From Croceimicrobium sp965656185 (GTDB lineage: Bacteria; Bacteroidota; Bacteroidia; Flavobacteriales; Schleiferiaceae): 64,000 nt of DNA. Positions 9,513 to 17,387 of this stretch are shown in pieces. Made by a program: the position numbers and the translations under genes. The DNA is taken from positions 124,001-188,000 of the forward strand of contig CBFHJH010000001.1 in assembly GCA_965656185.1 (NCBI GenBank). Reading direction: 5' to 3'. The notes under the pieces were generated by a model. It was not told the DNA's origin. It saw only the letters and a program-made list of their open reading frames with translations, and ran no database searches. Numbering within the stretch: position 1 is the first letter of the stretch; every line of letters begins with the position of its first letter.

Positions 9513-10239
9513 GAGTAGTGGCGATCAATTCGCTCATTTTTAAATACAAATCTTTTAATGCGCTATGGCTTATCTGATCTACGTGCTTTTGTATGGTTTT
9601 TCGGTCACCGCGTACCGCTGGACCGGTTTGTTTTAGGGCAGGGTCTTCCTTTCTGATGGCTTTTAACTGCTCCTGTAAAAGTGGCTTTAATAGCTCCATG
9701 CTGAGGTCATTTTCCTTTAAAACCGACCAAGCCCAATGGTAGAGCTGATTGCTGAAATTGTGGCTAATGACCGCCGCTAAGTGGATCTTCGCGCGATCGT
9801 CACTATTGAGATAACGGAAATTTAATCCCAGTTCTTTAGCCCAAGCTTCATATTCTGGCCAATCTTCAGAATTATCACATTCTAAACAAAAGGGTATGTT
9901 GCCAATAGCTACCTCAGAATCTGGAGTAAGACTCATCAATGGATAAAAAATAGCGCGATGGCCGTGTTTCTCAGATAATGCCTCAAGTGGAGCGGTTCCC
10001 GAACTATGTGCGATGAGGCCTTGGCCCGTAGGTAATTGCTCACTGAGCTCGCCAATGTGATCGTCAGGAACACATAGTATGCTTAGATCATAATGGGCTT
10101 GGTAATTTTTAAGCTCAATGGTACCTTTTTTTTCAGCCTTTCGGCTGAAGCGATCGACCTGGACCCCCAGCTTTTTTAACTCGCGGCTGAGGTAGTGGCC
10201 AACATTTCCCTGACCAATTATGGCGACCTTTTTTATCAT
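9496..10239 (-). CDS. DUF2520 / Rossmann-like NAD(P)-binding protein
   Basis: Protein of 247 residues. It starts with a dinucleotide-binding motif VAIIGQGNVGHYLSREL (GxGxxG), then has a second domain of helices like the dehydrogenase C-terminal fold in DUF2520 proteins (LAAVISHNFSNQLYHWAW, LLKPLLQEQLKAI). Members are annotated as F420- or NADP-dependent oxidoreductase-like, with no established reaction. It is first in the minus-strand operon leading to kdsC-like, ubiA, maf and nhaC, and it sits directly behind a good Bacteroidota promoter whose -7 box ends 4 nt before the ATG at 10239. Confidence 0.85.
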   Translation of the reverse strand: MIKKVAIIGQGNVGHYLSRELKKLGVQVDRFSRKAEKKGTIELKNYQAHYDLSILCVPDDHIGELSEQLPTGQGLIAHSSGTAPLEALSEKHGHRAIFYPLMSLTPDSEVAIGNIPFCLECDNSEDWPEYEAWAKELGLNFRYLNSDDRAKIHLAAVISHNFSNQLYHWAWSVLKENDLSMELLKPLLQEQLKAIRKEDPALKQTGPAVRGDRKTIQKHVDQISHSALKDLYLKMSELIATTHEEKL

Positions 10240-10243
10240 AGCT

Positions 10244-10272
10244 CAAAACTAAGCAATCGCATAAAAAGACAA
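10244..10272 (-). promoter_or_regulatory. Bacteroidota sigma-70 promoter for the 10239-6011 operon
   Basis: On the minus strand TTG (10272-10270), an 18-nt spacer, then TAGTTTTG (10251-10244), matching TTG-N17-23-TAnnTTTG. The -7 box ends only 4 nt before the ATG at 10239, so the transcript probably has almost no leader. Confidence 0.7.
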
Positions 10273-10313
10273 TCTCTTAAAATCTTTAGTAACTTGAGCT
10301 CCACTCTGTGATT

Positions 10314-12251
10314 ATGAAAGTGATTAAGACCCTGTTTTTAAAGACGCTAGCCCTCTTTGTACTTCTCTTTACCGCATCCAATTTAAATGCGGCTCACTTG
10401 ATCGGCGGCGAAATAAGTTACACTTGCCAAGGAAATAACCTTTATACTATCAATTTACGGGTATACCGAGATTGTGCGGGTGGAGGAGCTGCCTTTGATA
10501 ATGTTGCTCGTGTTGCTATCTATGATATCAGCAATAACTTGGTGCGAACACTGGCGATTCCAAGAGGCTCTATCGTGAGTCTTAATAATCTCAGCAGTGA
10601 TTCTTGCATTACTGTTCCCCCAAACTTATGCGTAGAATATGCCGATTACCAAGATACTTTAACTCTACCTCCATTAATGGGAGGTTACACTCTAGTGCAT
10701 CAGCGCTGTTGTAGGAACGCCATTATCGGGAATGTAACCAATCCCGGGGGAGTAGGGAATACCTATTCCATCAATATCCCTTCAATGGATACTACCTGTA
10801 ATAGTTCACCCCAGATCATCAGTCCGCCCGATAATGTTATTTGCCTCAACCGTCCTGCAAGCATTCCCATTTCAGTTTCAGAGGCCGACGGCGACTCTAT
10901 ATCCTATTCCCTTTGTCAGATTTACGCTGGTGGTGGCGGTTCTGGTGCCGGCGGGGGCAATTGTAATGCGGTAATTCCTAATCCGCCTTGCCCTCCGCCT
11001 TTCAATCCGGTGAATTTTACCGCACCATATAGCTTCCAAAACCCCATTCCATCTACCGGAGGCTTCCGAATAAATTCACAAACCGGTGTTTTGACGGGAG
11101 TGGCCGACCAGCAGGGGATTTACGTAGCAGGAATCTGTATTAGCGAATGGCGCAATGGCCAGTTGATGAGTACAGTGCGCCTAGATTATCAGTTTGCGGT
11201 GAGTACCTGCCAACAGGTAGTGGTAAGCGATATGCGTACCCCAATCGAAGACCCAACTATTCTATGTGATGGCCTAACCGTACAATTTGAGAATGAATCG
11301 GCCAATGTGTCTAGCGTGTTATGGAACTTCGGCGATCTCAATACAAATGCAGATACTTCGCGCGCATTTAATCCAAGCTACACTTACCCCGCGCCAGGAA
11401 CCTACATGGTCACGCTTATCGCTAATCCTGGTCAAGCCTGTAGCGACACAACTTTTGCTCCTTTTACGGTAGAGCCACCCGTTTTACCAGGTATTTTTTG
11501 GGACGGAGTACCTTGTTTTGCTGTTCAAAACTTACAATTCGCGGCAACGGGTAATTTGCCCTCCAACGGTCGATATCGATGGAATTTTGGGTCGGATGCC
11601 GAAATACCCCTTGTCACCGGACCAAACGCTTACGGCATTCGTTGGCAAAGCCCGGGTCTAAAGCCGATCAGTTTGAGGGTTTCCTGGGATTCTTGCTTTA
11701 TTGAAATTCAAGATACGATCGATATCACGGCCAATAGTGTGGTGGTCGAGGCCGGGCCGGATACCACCATTAACCGCGGCCAAGAATTGCAGCTGCGAGC
11801 TAATTTCGGCTATGATTATTATTGGTATGCCAATTCGCCAATCGAAATCAATAACCCCTTTAGCCGCGAGCCAATTATTCGTTTTCGCGATCAGGATGAT
11901 TCGGTAATCGTATATCTACGCCTTACCGACCAGTACGGTTGCCAAGGGAAAGACTCATTATGGGTCTATTTATCCGACGATCGAGAACAGGCCGTATACA
12001 ATGTTATTACTCCTAATGGCGATGGCCTAAACGACTTTTTTGACCTTTCTTATTTAAATCCGTCGGGAAGCTGTGCCTTATCGATCATGAATCGATGGGG
12101 CTCTGAAGTATACCGAGCTGATTCCTATGCTAATGATTGGAATGGTACCGACCAAGATGGTAATCCTTTACCGGACGGCACTTACTATTATGTATTGCAA
12201 TGTGGCGTTGAGGTTAAATCGGCTGGACCAATAAATATTTTAGGCTTTTAA
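10314..12251 (+). CDS. PKD-domain surface protein with T9SS type-B (gliding motility) C-terminal domain
   Basis: Secreted protein of 645 residues. I start it at ATG 10314 (MKVIKTLFLK) rather than the GTG two codons upstream; the signal peptide ends near NLNAAHLIGG. The N-terminal region GGEISYTCQG..RVYRDCAGG is the one found in many flavobacterial gliding-associated surface proteins and is rich in paired cysteines (HQRCCRN). A PKD domain follows around 330-390 (WNFGD, SYTYPAPGTYMVTL). The C-terminus carries the type-B sorting domain NVITPNGDGLNDFF..SIMNRWGSEVY..W.G...GTYYYVL (TIGR04131 type). It is probably exported by the Sec then type IX pathways to the cell surface. Its 3' end overlaps ccmF by 4 nt. 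Confidence 0.9.
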   Translation: MKVIKTLFLKTLALFVLLFTASNLNAAHLIGGEISYTCQGNNLYTINLRVYRDCAGGGAAFDNVARVAIYDISNNLVRTLAIPRGSIVSLNNLSSDSCITVPPNLCVEYADYQDTLTLPPLMGGYTLVHQRCCRNAIIGNVTNPGGVGNTYSINIPSMDTTCNSSPQIISPPDNVICLNRPASIPISVSEADGDSISYSLCQIYAGGGGSGAGGGNCNAVIPNPPCPPPFNPVNFTAPYSFQNPIPSTGGFRINSQTGVLTGVADQQGIYVAGICISEWRNGQLMSTVRLDYQFAVSTCQQVVVSDMRTPIEDPTILCDGLTVQFENESANVSSVLWNFGDLNTNADTSRAFNPSYTYPAPGTYMVTLIANPGQACSDTTFAPFTVEPPVLPGIFWDGVPCFAVQNLQFAATGNLPSNGRYRWNFGSDAEIPLVTGPNAYGIRWQSPGLKPISLRVSWDSCFIEIQDTIDITANSVVVEAGPDTTINRGQELQLRANFGYDYYWYANSPIEINNPFSREPIIRFRDQDDSVIVYLRLTDQYGCQGKDSLWVYLSDDREQAVYNVITPNGDGLNDFFDLSYLNPSGSCALSIMNRWGSEVYRADSYANDWNGTDQDGNPLPDGTYYYVLQCGVEVKSAGPINILGF

Positions 12252-14668
12252 GCTTTCGTCTTAAAACGTTGCCAAACGGCAATGAAGCTGCCAATAACCA
12301 TTAAGATCGAGCCTAACCAAAGTAGGTTGATCATAGGGAATACAATGGCTTTCATAACGATGAAGGGCTTTTCGTTTTCATCGAGCTTCGTCCAGGCTTT
12401 CATCACGATTTGGTTGGTTTCGGTGTCTACATCGGCAAAGCGGAACTTAAAGCCGGCTTCTTCGAAATAGGCATCCTCATGGCTAAGCATTTCTCCTTCT
12501 AATTGATAAGTAGGACGAATGGTGAATTCCTGCCCCATCACATTGATTACCCGAGACACACCGGTAAGAGTAAGTCTTTCCATCTCGCCAGTAGAATCAT
12601 TTATGCCAGCCCTTACTTTAAGACTGTCGAATACAATAAAATGATCTCGATATAGAGCAGTGTCTCCTTCTCGAAGTTTAACCTCTGCCTCTTTGCCATA
12701 ACCATCGCCGGTGGTGGGCTCCAAATAAGAAGAATAGGTAACGTGGGTGTAAATATCACGCTCTAAAAAGTGCTCGGTATCGGGATTTGGAGTGGGACCC
12801 ATATCGTCGCTCATCAACAAGAAAGGCTCTAGCGTAAAAGCACGGTTTTCATCTCCGGCTTTCTCAAAATACGATACCTCATAGCGCTGTTCGTTGCCGA
12901 TCTCATTTAATTGCTCAAACACCGCGGTATATTGTCCCAATTGAATGCTATCGCCTTGCTCCATTAAGGCGTTTTCGTTTGCCGGAAGGTCTTCACTTAG
13001 AAACACCTTAGATTGGCTTATAACATCTTGTTTGCCATTAGAGATTAAAGCGCCTACTAAAATTAAAGCAAAACCCAGGTGGGCCGCGGAGCTACCGGCA
13101 AAACTCATTTTACCCTTGGTCACCACAAGCCAATAGTAGAGATTACTAATTGCAGCAAAGAATCCGGTAAATAAAAGGCTTAGGTAAAGGCCATTCGACC
13201 AAAAGTCGTAGAGCTGAGCGAAGAGTGCGGTTATAACCAAACTTATTGCTAGGGAGATACTAATGTTCTTCCAGAAAGTTTTGGCTTTGGTCTTACCGTA
13301 GCGTAAATACTGTCCTACTGCAATGAGCAGCGCAATAACAATCGAAAATGGGATTTGGAAACTATTGTAGTGGGCAATGGCGTCCAAAGGGGGAGCCATT
13401 TCTTCCTCTAAAATAGCGATCCAGCCTTCCGGCCCTATTAGCTTGTTTAACACCGGAATGGAGGTGCTAAAAATGATTTGAAAGGCCGAAATTAGTAAGA
13501 TCAGGCTGCCAATAAAGATCCAAAACTCTCGTGAGCTCAGATCATCTTCCGTTTTGCTTTTTGGCATGGAACGGTAACGCCAGATCAATAAGCCAAAGGC
13601 GAGTATGGTAAAGAACAAGAGGTAGATCAATAGCTGGCCACTTAGTCCGAGGTCTACAAAGGCATGTACCGAAGAGTCTCCTAATACTCCACTCCGGGTT
13701 AGAAAGGTTGAGTAAAGGATCAATACAAAGGTGAGGATGCTCATGAAGAAAGCCGCTCCCAGTCCACTTTTCTTATTGCGGTAGATCAGCAATAAATGCG
13801 CTGCACCCACCATGGTTATCCATGGAACTAGAGAGGAGTTTTCCACCGGGTCCCAAGCCCAGAAGCCCCCGAAGCTAAGCGCTTCATAAGCCCAAGCTCC
13901 TCCCATGAGGATTCCAAGGCCTAATATACCCACGCTAAAGAAGGCCCAGGGTAAAGCTGGTTTTACCCATGACTTCAAGTCACCTTTTAGCAATGCTGCA
14001 ATGGCAAAGGCAAAGGGAACTATGGTTGAAGCAAATCCTAGGAAAAGGGTTGGCGGATGAATGGTCATCCAATAATTCTGAAGTAAAGGATTTAGGCCAC
14101 TTCCATCCATAAAGGCAGGGAAGCGCTCCATATAATCGGCTATTTGGGTCCAAGGCAGGCCAATGTTATCTGCGGTTTCACGCATCAAAACGAATGGGCT
14201 GCTGCCGATGCGCAGTCCGCCAGGAAATACACCCAAGATCATCGAAGCTAAAAAAGCCTGCACTGCGGCAAATACCATCATGGTATAGTTCTCCCATTTC
14301 TTGGCGGTAAAAACGACGATACCGCCTAAAATAGCTTGCCAAAACAACCAAAGGATGAAACTACCTTCTTGCCCCTCCCAGAAGGCGCTAAAAACATAGC
14401 GTTTCTGTAATTCGAGCGAAGAGTGTTTCCACACGTAGTCGTATTCGAAATAATGATTGAGTAAAAGGTAAAAAAGGGTTAGGACTATTCCGATCGTACC
14501 GATTATGTGCGCAAAAAAACTGATTCGTGCTAAGCGGTGATAATGATTTGAATCTTTCTTTTCCGCTAGGAAATAAGCTATGGCCGCAATTAAAGCGGCG
14601 GTAAAAGCTAGCGCTACAAAAGTCCTACCGAGAATCCCGGGTAATAGGTGCTCACCAACATATTCCAT
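12248..14668 (-). CDS. ccmF: Cytochrome c-type biogenesis protein CcmF (heme lyase component)
   Basis: Large polytopic inner-membrane protein (806 residues from ATG 14668; a TTG one codon earlier is also possible). It takes part in attaching heme to apocytochrome c in the periplasm. The tryptophan-rich heme-handling signature is clear as GGFWAWDPVENSSLVPW, preceded by ILMGGAWAYEALSFG, with early motifs FWEGQEGSFILWL and MTIHPPTLFLGF. A long periplasmic segment (about 580-770) precedes the last membrane helix. It is the last gene of ccmBCDEF and lies 10 nt after ccmE. No separate CcmH/CcmI gene is visible. Confidence 0.95.
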   Translation of the reverse strand: MEYVGEHLLPGILGRTFVALAFTAALIAAIAYFLAEKKDSNHYHRLARISFFAHIIGTIGIVLTLFYLLLNHYFEYDYVWKHSSLELQKRYVFSAFWEGQEGSFILWLFWQAILGGIVVFTAKKWENYTMMVFAAVQAFLASMILGVFPGGLRIGSSPFVLMRETADNIGLPWTQIADYMERFPAFMDGSGLNPLLQNYWMTIHPPTLFLGFASTIVPFAFAIAALLKGDLKSWVKPALPWAFFSVGILGLGILMGGAWAYEALSFGGFWAWDPVENSSLVPWITMVGAAHLLLIYRNKKSGLGAAFFMSILTFVLILYSTFLTRSGVLGDSSVHAFVDLGLSGQLLIYLLFFTILAFGLLIWRYRSMPKSKTEDDLSSREFWIFIGSLILLISAFQIIFSTSIPVLNKLIGPEGWIAILEEEMAPPLDAIAHYNSFQIPFSIVIALLIAVGQYLRYGKTKAKTFWKNISISLAISLVITALFAQLYDFWSNGLYLSLLFTGFFAAISNLYYWLVVTKGKMSFAGSSAAHLGFALILVGALISNGKQDVISQSKVFLSEDLPANENALMEQGDSIQLGQYTAVFEQLNEIGNEQRYEVSYFEKAGDENRAFTLEPFLLMSDDMGPTPNPDTEHFLERDIYTHVTYSSYLEPTTGDGYGKEAEVKLREGDTALYRDHFIVFDSLKVRAGINDSTGEMERLTLTGVSRVINVMGQEFTIRPTYQLEGEMLSHEDAYFEEAGFKFRFADVDTETNQIVMKAWTKLDENEKPFIVMKAIVFPMINLLWLGSILMVIGSFIAVWQRFKTKA

Positions 14669-14678
14669 CAACAGCTAA

Positions 14679-15071
14679 TTAATAAGTTTCGTTTCCGGCA
14701 ACTTCATTCTGCTCATTGTATTTGCTCGGACATTTCATTAAGATCTCTTCGGCCACAAAAGCGGTATCGGTGGCAAAACCCTTCATGGTAATTTCTTCGC
14801 TACGCTCAAAGTCCTGCGGTTTTGGCTGATTGTAAAAGACCTTAGATTTCACCCCTTCTTTATCTACCGCGGTAAATACAAATCGATTGGCCTTGGCATT
14901 GTAGTCCATGGGGGCTCCTTTGTCCAAATAACCAATTACCGTGTACTTGGTACCCGGAACCGCCTGAGCCTTATCGAATCCAACGTAAGTGCTGGCATCA
15001 TTAATGGTGGTTATAATGGCCCCAATGGCCACTGCAATAACAACTATAATAGCAATGTGCGTTCTTTTCAT
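14679..15071 (-). CDS. ccmE: Cytochrome c maturation heme chaperone CcmE, CXXXY type
   Basis: Protein of 130 residues with one N-terminal membrane anchor (IAIIVVIAVAIGAII) and a periplasmic OB-fold domain. CcmE receives heme from CcmCD and passes it to CcmF. The classical heme-binding motif HxxxY is absent. At that place stands C114-P-S-K-Y118, the CXXXY form described for some deltaproteobacterial and archaeal CcmE proteins, where Cys replaces the heme-binding His. The ATG overlaps the ccmD-like stop by 1 nt. The OB-fold features (YTVIGYLDKG, FTAVDKEGVKSKVFYNQ, SEEITMKGFATDTAFVAEEIL) support the assignment. Confidence 0.92.
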   Translation of the reverse strand: MKRTHIAIIVVIAVAIGAIITTINDASTYVGFDKAQAVPGTKYTVIGYLDKGAPMDYNAKANRFVFTAVDKEGVKSKVFYNQPKPQDFERSEEITMKGFATDTAFVAEEILMKCPSKYNEQNEVAGNETY

Positions 15072-15286
15072 TAGGCTTCTTTTTCCAATTTACTGATCTT
15101 ACGATCGAGATTGAATAGGTAAGCGGCTACTCCTAAAAAGATGATAGCCATGATAATAATTACCACAAAAATCTTTCCATTTTCGCGTAAACCATCAGCC
15201 ATTTCGGGCTCTTGCATTTGCGCATTTGCCAAAGTACTGGCAGCGAGCAAAGCAAGGAGGTAAAAGTATTTTGAGCGCTTAAGCAT
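15071..15286 (-). CDS. ccmD: CcmD-family small membrane protein
   Basis: Protein of 71 residues with a cleavable signal-like N-terminus ending in LANAQ and one hydrophobic helix (IFVVIIIMAIIFLGVAAYLF) followed by a short basic/coiled tail. CcmD proteins help release holo-CcmE from the CcmC complex. Size, topology and the position between ccmC (8-nt overlap) and ccmE make the call. The sequence itself is weakly conserved in the family, and the extra N-terminal signal is typical of the Bacteroidota form. Confidence 0.82.
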   Translation of the reverse strand: MLKRSKYFYLLALLAASTLANAQMQEPEMADGLRENGKIFVVIIIMAIIFLGVAAYLFNLDRKISKLEKEA

Positions 15287-15926
15287 TTCGTAATTTTTTA
15301 AAGCGAATTCTTAGTTGAGAGATCCAAAGACCTATTAAAATCCAGCCTATTACCGCCGAATAAAAAATAGGACGCATATTGGAATCCAGGTCGTATTGAT
15401 TGAAGCCTGGGTTGCCGCCATTTCCAGGATGAAGGCTGTCGGTCATGCGCGGTAGGATGCCGATAAAGACGATCATCATCACAAAGGCGAAAATATTGTA
15501 AACCCCCGCCAATCGGCTTCTTTTTTGAGGGTCCTCCACGGAAGTTCGTAAAACGAAGTAGGCGAGGTAAATAAGCATGGTAACCGCGGTGCCATTCAAC
15601 TTTGGATCGTTAACCCAAAATGCCCCCCAGGTAAAGCGGGCCCAAACCATTCCGGTTAACAAACCTAACGACGCCAATAAAAAGCCGGTTCGGGCAAATT
15701 CGAAGGCTTTCAGATCGGCATTTTCTTTTTCGCCTAAGGCTTGGATACTAAATATGAGACTGGCTAGCATCATGGCGATCATCGAAAACCACATAGGCAC
15801 ATGATAGTAGAGTACCCGAATAGTTTCATTGAGAATAGGTAAACGAGGTACCGGACCATAAAGGCCCATGACGATTGAGAATAAAACGAGAAGTAGTCCA
15901 AGCAACTTCCACCAGATACCTTTCAT
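15279..15926 (-). CDS. ccmC: Heme exporter/heme-handling protein CcmC
   Basis: Protein of 215 residues with six membrane helices. It binds heme with its tryptophan-rich periplasmic loop and loads it onto CcmE. The loop reads FTWGAFWVNDPKLNGTAV, a variant of the WGxxWxWD motif in which the second tryptophan is replaced by Asn. A histidine just after the first helix (RVLYYHVPMWFS) matches the external heme ligand. It starts with ATG at 15926, 8 nt after ccmB, and overlaps the ccmD-like gene by 8 nt. Confidence 0.93.
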   Translation of the reverse strand: MKGIWWKLLGLLLVLFSIVMGLYGPVPRLPILNETIRVLYYHVPMWFSMIAMMLASLIFSIQALGEKENADLKAFEFARTGFLLASLGLLTGMVWARFTWGAFWVNDPKLNGTAVTMLIYLAYFVLRTSVEDPQKRSRLAGVYNIFAFVMMIVFIGILPRMTDSLHPGNGGNPGFNQYDLDSNMRPIFYSAVIGWILIGLWISQLRIRFKKLRNA

Positions 15927-15934
15927 AGTCTAAA

Positions 15935-16588
15935 TTAATCGCGCCAAAGGTAGGGAAATAAGAGGAAGGATAATAGTAATGAAACCAATGCTAGTAAGGC
16001 TAAAACTATCAAAAGCTGTGCATTTACCTCCCAGCTAAAACCACTTAAACTTCGCAGACTTAGTTTGCTCAAAGTGAGGATCTGAGGATAGAGTAGGGGG
16101 ATACTTAAAATTGCCGGTAGAGCGGGATTTGCCCCCGCTTTGGCCGCAATTCCAGCTACTAGTGTTAAAATGGCGCTAAAGCCTAAGGATGAAATGATCA
16201 AAACCATAAGAAATGCGCCGGGGTTTGCCATTGGAAATCCCATCAATAGACCGAAGAAAAGCGTGGTAAATAAACCGAGAATTAGAAGATAGAGAAAGTT
16301 ATAAAGGATTTTACCGAGAATGAGGTGCTCTGGCTTGATTAAGCCGAAGTACAGTAAAAATCGTCGGTCGGCTTCAAAGTGAAAACTTCGGTAAGCCGCC
16401 TGCACTGCAGCAAAAAGAAAGATTATCCAGAAGAAGGCATTCCAGCTTTCTAAGTCGATAGCCTGATTGAAAACCAGATTAGAAAGGTATACAGTAGATA
16501 AAATGTAGATCAATAGGGAGAAGTACGATTGCCTGGCTGCCCACTCCAATCGAAAATTTAGCCTAATGATATCCAATACCTTTAACAT
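15935..16588 (-). CDS. ccmB: Heme exporter protein B (CcmB, ABC permease subunit)
   Basis: Protein of 217 residues with six hydrophobic segments. It is the membrane subunit of the CcmAB ABC transporter, which provides the ATP-driven step that frees heme-loaded CcmE. The CcmB-like start (LDIIRLNFRLEWAARQSYFS) and the order ccmB-C-D-E-F make the call firm. The ATPase partner CcmA is not in this window, so it must be encoded elsewhere if present. This is the first gene of the operon. A -7-like TAAATTTG ends 5 nt before the start codon. Confidence 0.9.
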   Translation of the reverse strand: MLKVLDIIRLNFRLEWAARQSYFSLLIYILSTVYLSNLVFNQAIDLESWNAFFWIIFLFAAVQAAYRSFHFEADRRFLLYFGLIKPEHLILGKILYNFLYLLILGLFTTLFFGLLMGFPMANPGAFLMVLIISSLGFSAILTLVAGIAAKAGANPALPAILSIPLLYPQILTLSKLSLRSLSGFSWEVNAQLLIVLALLALVSLLLSFLLFPYLWRD

Positions 16589-16593
16589 CGCCC

Positions 16594-16601
16594 CAAATTT
16601 A
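16594..16601 (-). promoter_or_regulatory. -7 box candidate for the ccm operon
   Basis: TAAATTTG on the minus strand (16601-16594) matches TAnnTTTG and stands 5 nt before ccmB. I see no TTG at the proper distance upstream, so only half of the promoter is supported. Confidence 0.4.
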
Positions 16602-16641
16602 AGCCAGCCGATCTAGAATTCACCTTCCCGCAAACCTTTTC

Positions 16642-16649
16642 TATTTTTG
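16642..16649 (+). promoter_or_regulatory. -7 box candidate for glutathione peroxidase gene
   Basis: TATTTTTG matches TAnnTTTG and lies 22 nt before the ATG at 16672. The -33 position shows only TTC (16619-16621) at a 20-nt spacing. Confidence 0.4.
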
Positions 16650-16671
16650 AGCGTTCTCAAAAGAAAAACAA

Positions 16672-17268
16672 ATGCGAAAAATTAGCGCCCTAATAGGGTT
16701 TATGGCCTTATTAATTGCTTGTAATCAAGCACCTCAAACTGTATCTGAATCTACCACTTTAGCTCTCAACTCTGAGAAACCGGTGGCGAAAGCTTTTCAT
16801 GAATTCGCGGTGAAGGACATAAATGGAGACTCTTTTGACTTTGCTAGTTTAAAAGGAAAGCGGGTCCTTATTGTAAATACAGCGAGTAAGTGTGGCTACA
16901 CGCCCCAATATGAAGATTTACAAAAGCTCTATGAAATGTACGGGGGCTCTAATTTTGAGATCATTGGTTTTCCTTGTAACCAATTTATGGGTCAGGAGCC
17001 CGGTTCTAACGCCGAGATCAAGGAGTTTTGTCAGAAAAATTACGGGGTGAGTTTCCCGATGATGGACAAAATCGACGTAAAGGGAGATGATCAAGCGCCC
17101 ATTTATACCTGGCTTTGTGAAAGGGATTGGAATGGGGTAGACGATGCAAGGGTGAGCTGGAACTTCAATAAATTTTTAGTAGATGAAAATGGCAATTGGG
17201 TGGCACATTACGGCAGCCGCACTAATCCTATGGATGAGGAAATTGTCAATTTCGCCAAAGGTCTGTGA
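16672..17268 (+). CDS. Glutathione peroxidase-like thiol peroxidase, lipoprotein form
   Basis: Protein of 198 residues of the GPx family, reducing hydrogen and lipid peroxides. The catalytic motif is NTASKCGYTPQY with peroxidatic Cys74; the tetrad partners are visible in FPCNQF (Gln) and SWNFNKFLV (Trp, Asn). Cys rather than selenocysteine and a second Cys in FPCNQ point to a thioredoxin-dependent enzyme. A lipoprotein signal (MALLIACNQ, Cys17) and a ~25-residue linker place it in the periplasm or outer membrane, unlike cytosolic GPx. It is followed directly by an intrinsic terminator, so it is probably monocistronic. Confidence 0.93.
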   Translation: MRKISALIGFMALLIACNQAPQTVSESTTLALNSEKPVAKAFHEFAVKDINGDSFDFASLKGKRVLIVNTASKCGYTPQYEDLQKLYEMYGGSNFEIIGFPCNQFMGQEPGSNAEIKEFCQKNYGVSFPMMDKIDVKGDDQAPIYTWLCERDWNGVDDARVSWNFNKFLVDENGNWVAHYGSRTNPMDEEIVNFAKGL

Positions 17269-17289
17269 AAAGACTAATGTGCTCTCTTG

Positions 17290-17318
17290 AAACGCGGCCT
17301 TTGTGTCGCGTTTTTTTT
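17290..17318 (+). terminator. Intrinsic terminator after gpx
   Basis: Inverted repeat AAACGCG (17290-17296) and CGCGTTT (17307-17313) around a 10-nt loop, followed by a run of T to 17318. Confidence 0.85.
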
Positions 17319-17375
17319 ATGCTCCTAATTGAATACCAGATAGCTTAAGGCTATTTTCAAGCCTAATTGTTTTAG

Positions 17376-17383
17376 TACTTTTG
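17376..17383 (+). promoter_or_regulatory. -7 box candidate for mtaB
   Basis: TACTTTTG matches TAnnTTTG and ends 4 nt before the ATG at 17388, implying a nearly leaderless message. There is no convincing TTG at -33. Confidence 0.45.
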
Positions 17384-17387
17384 CCGT

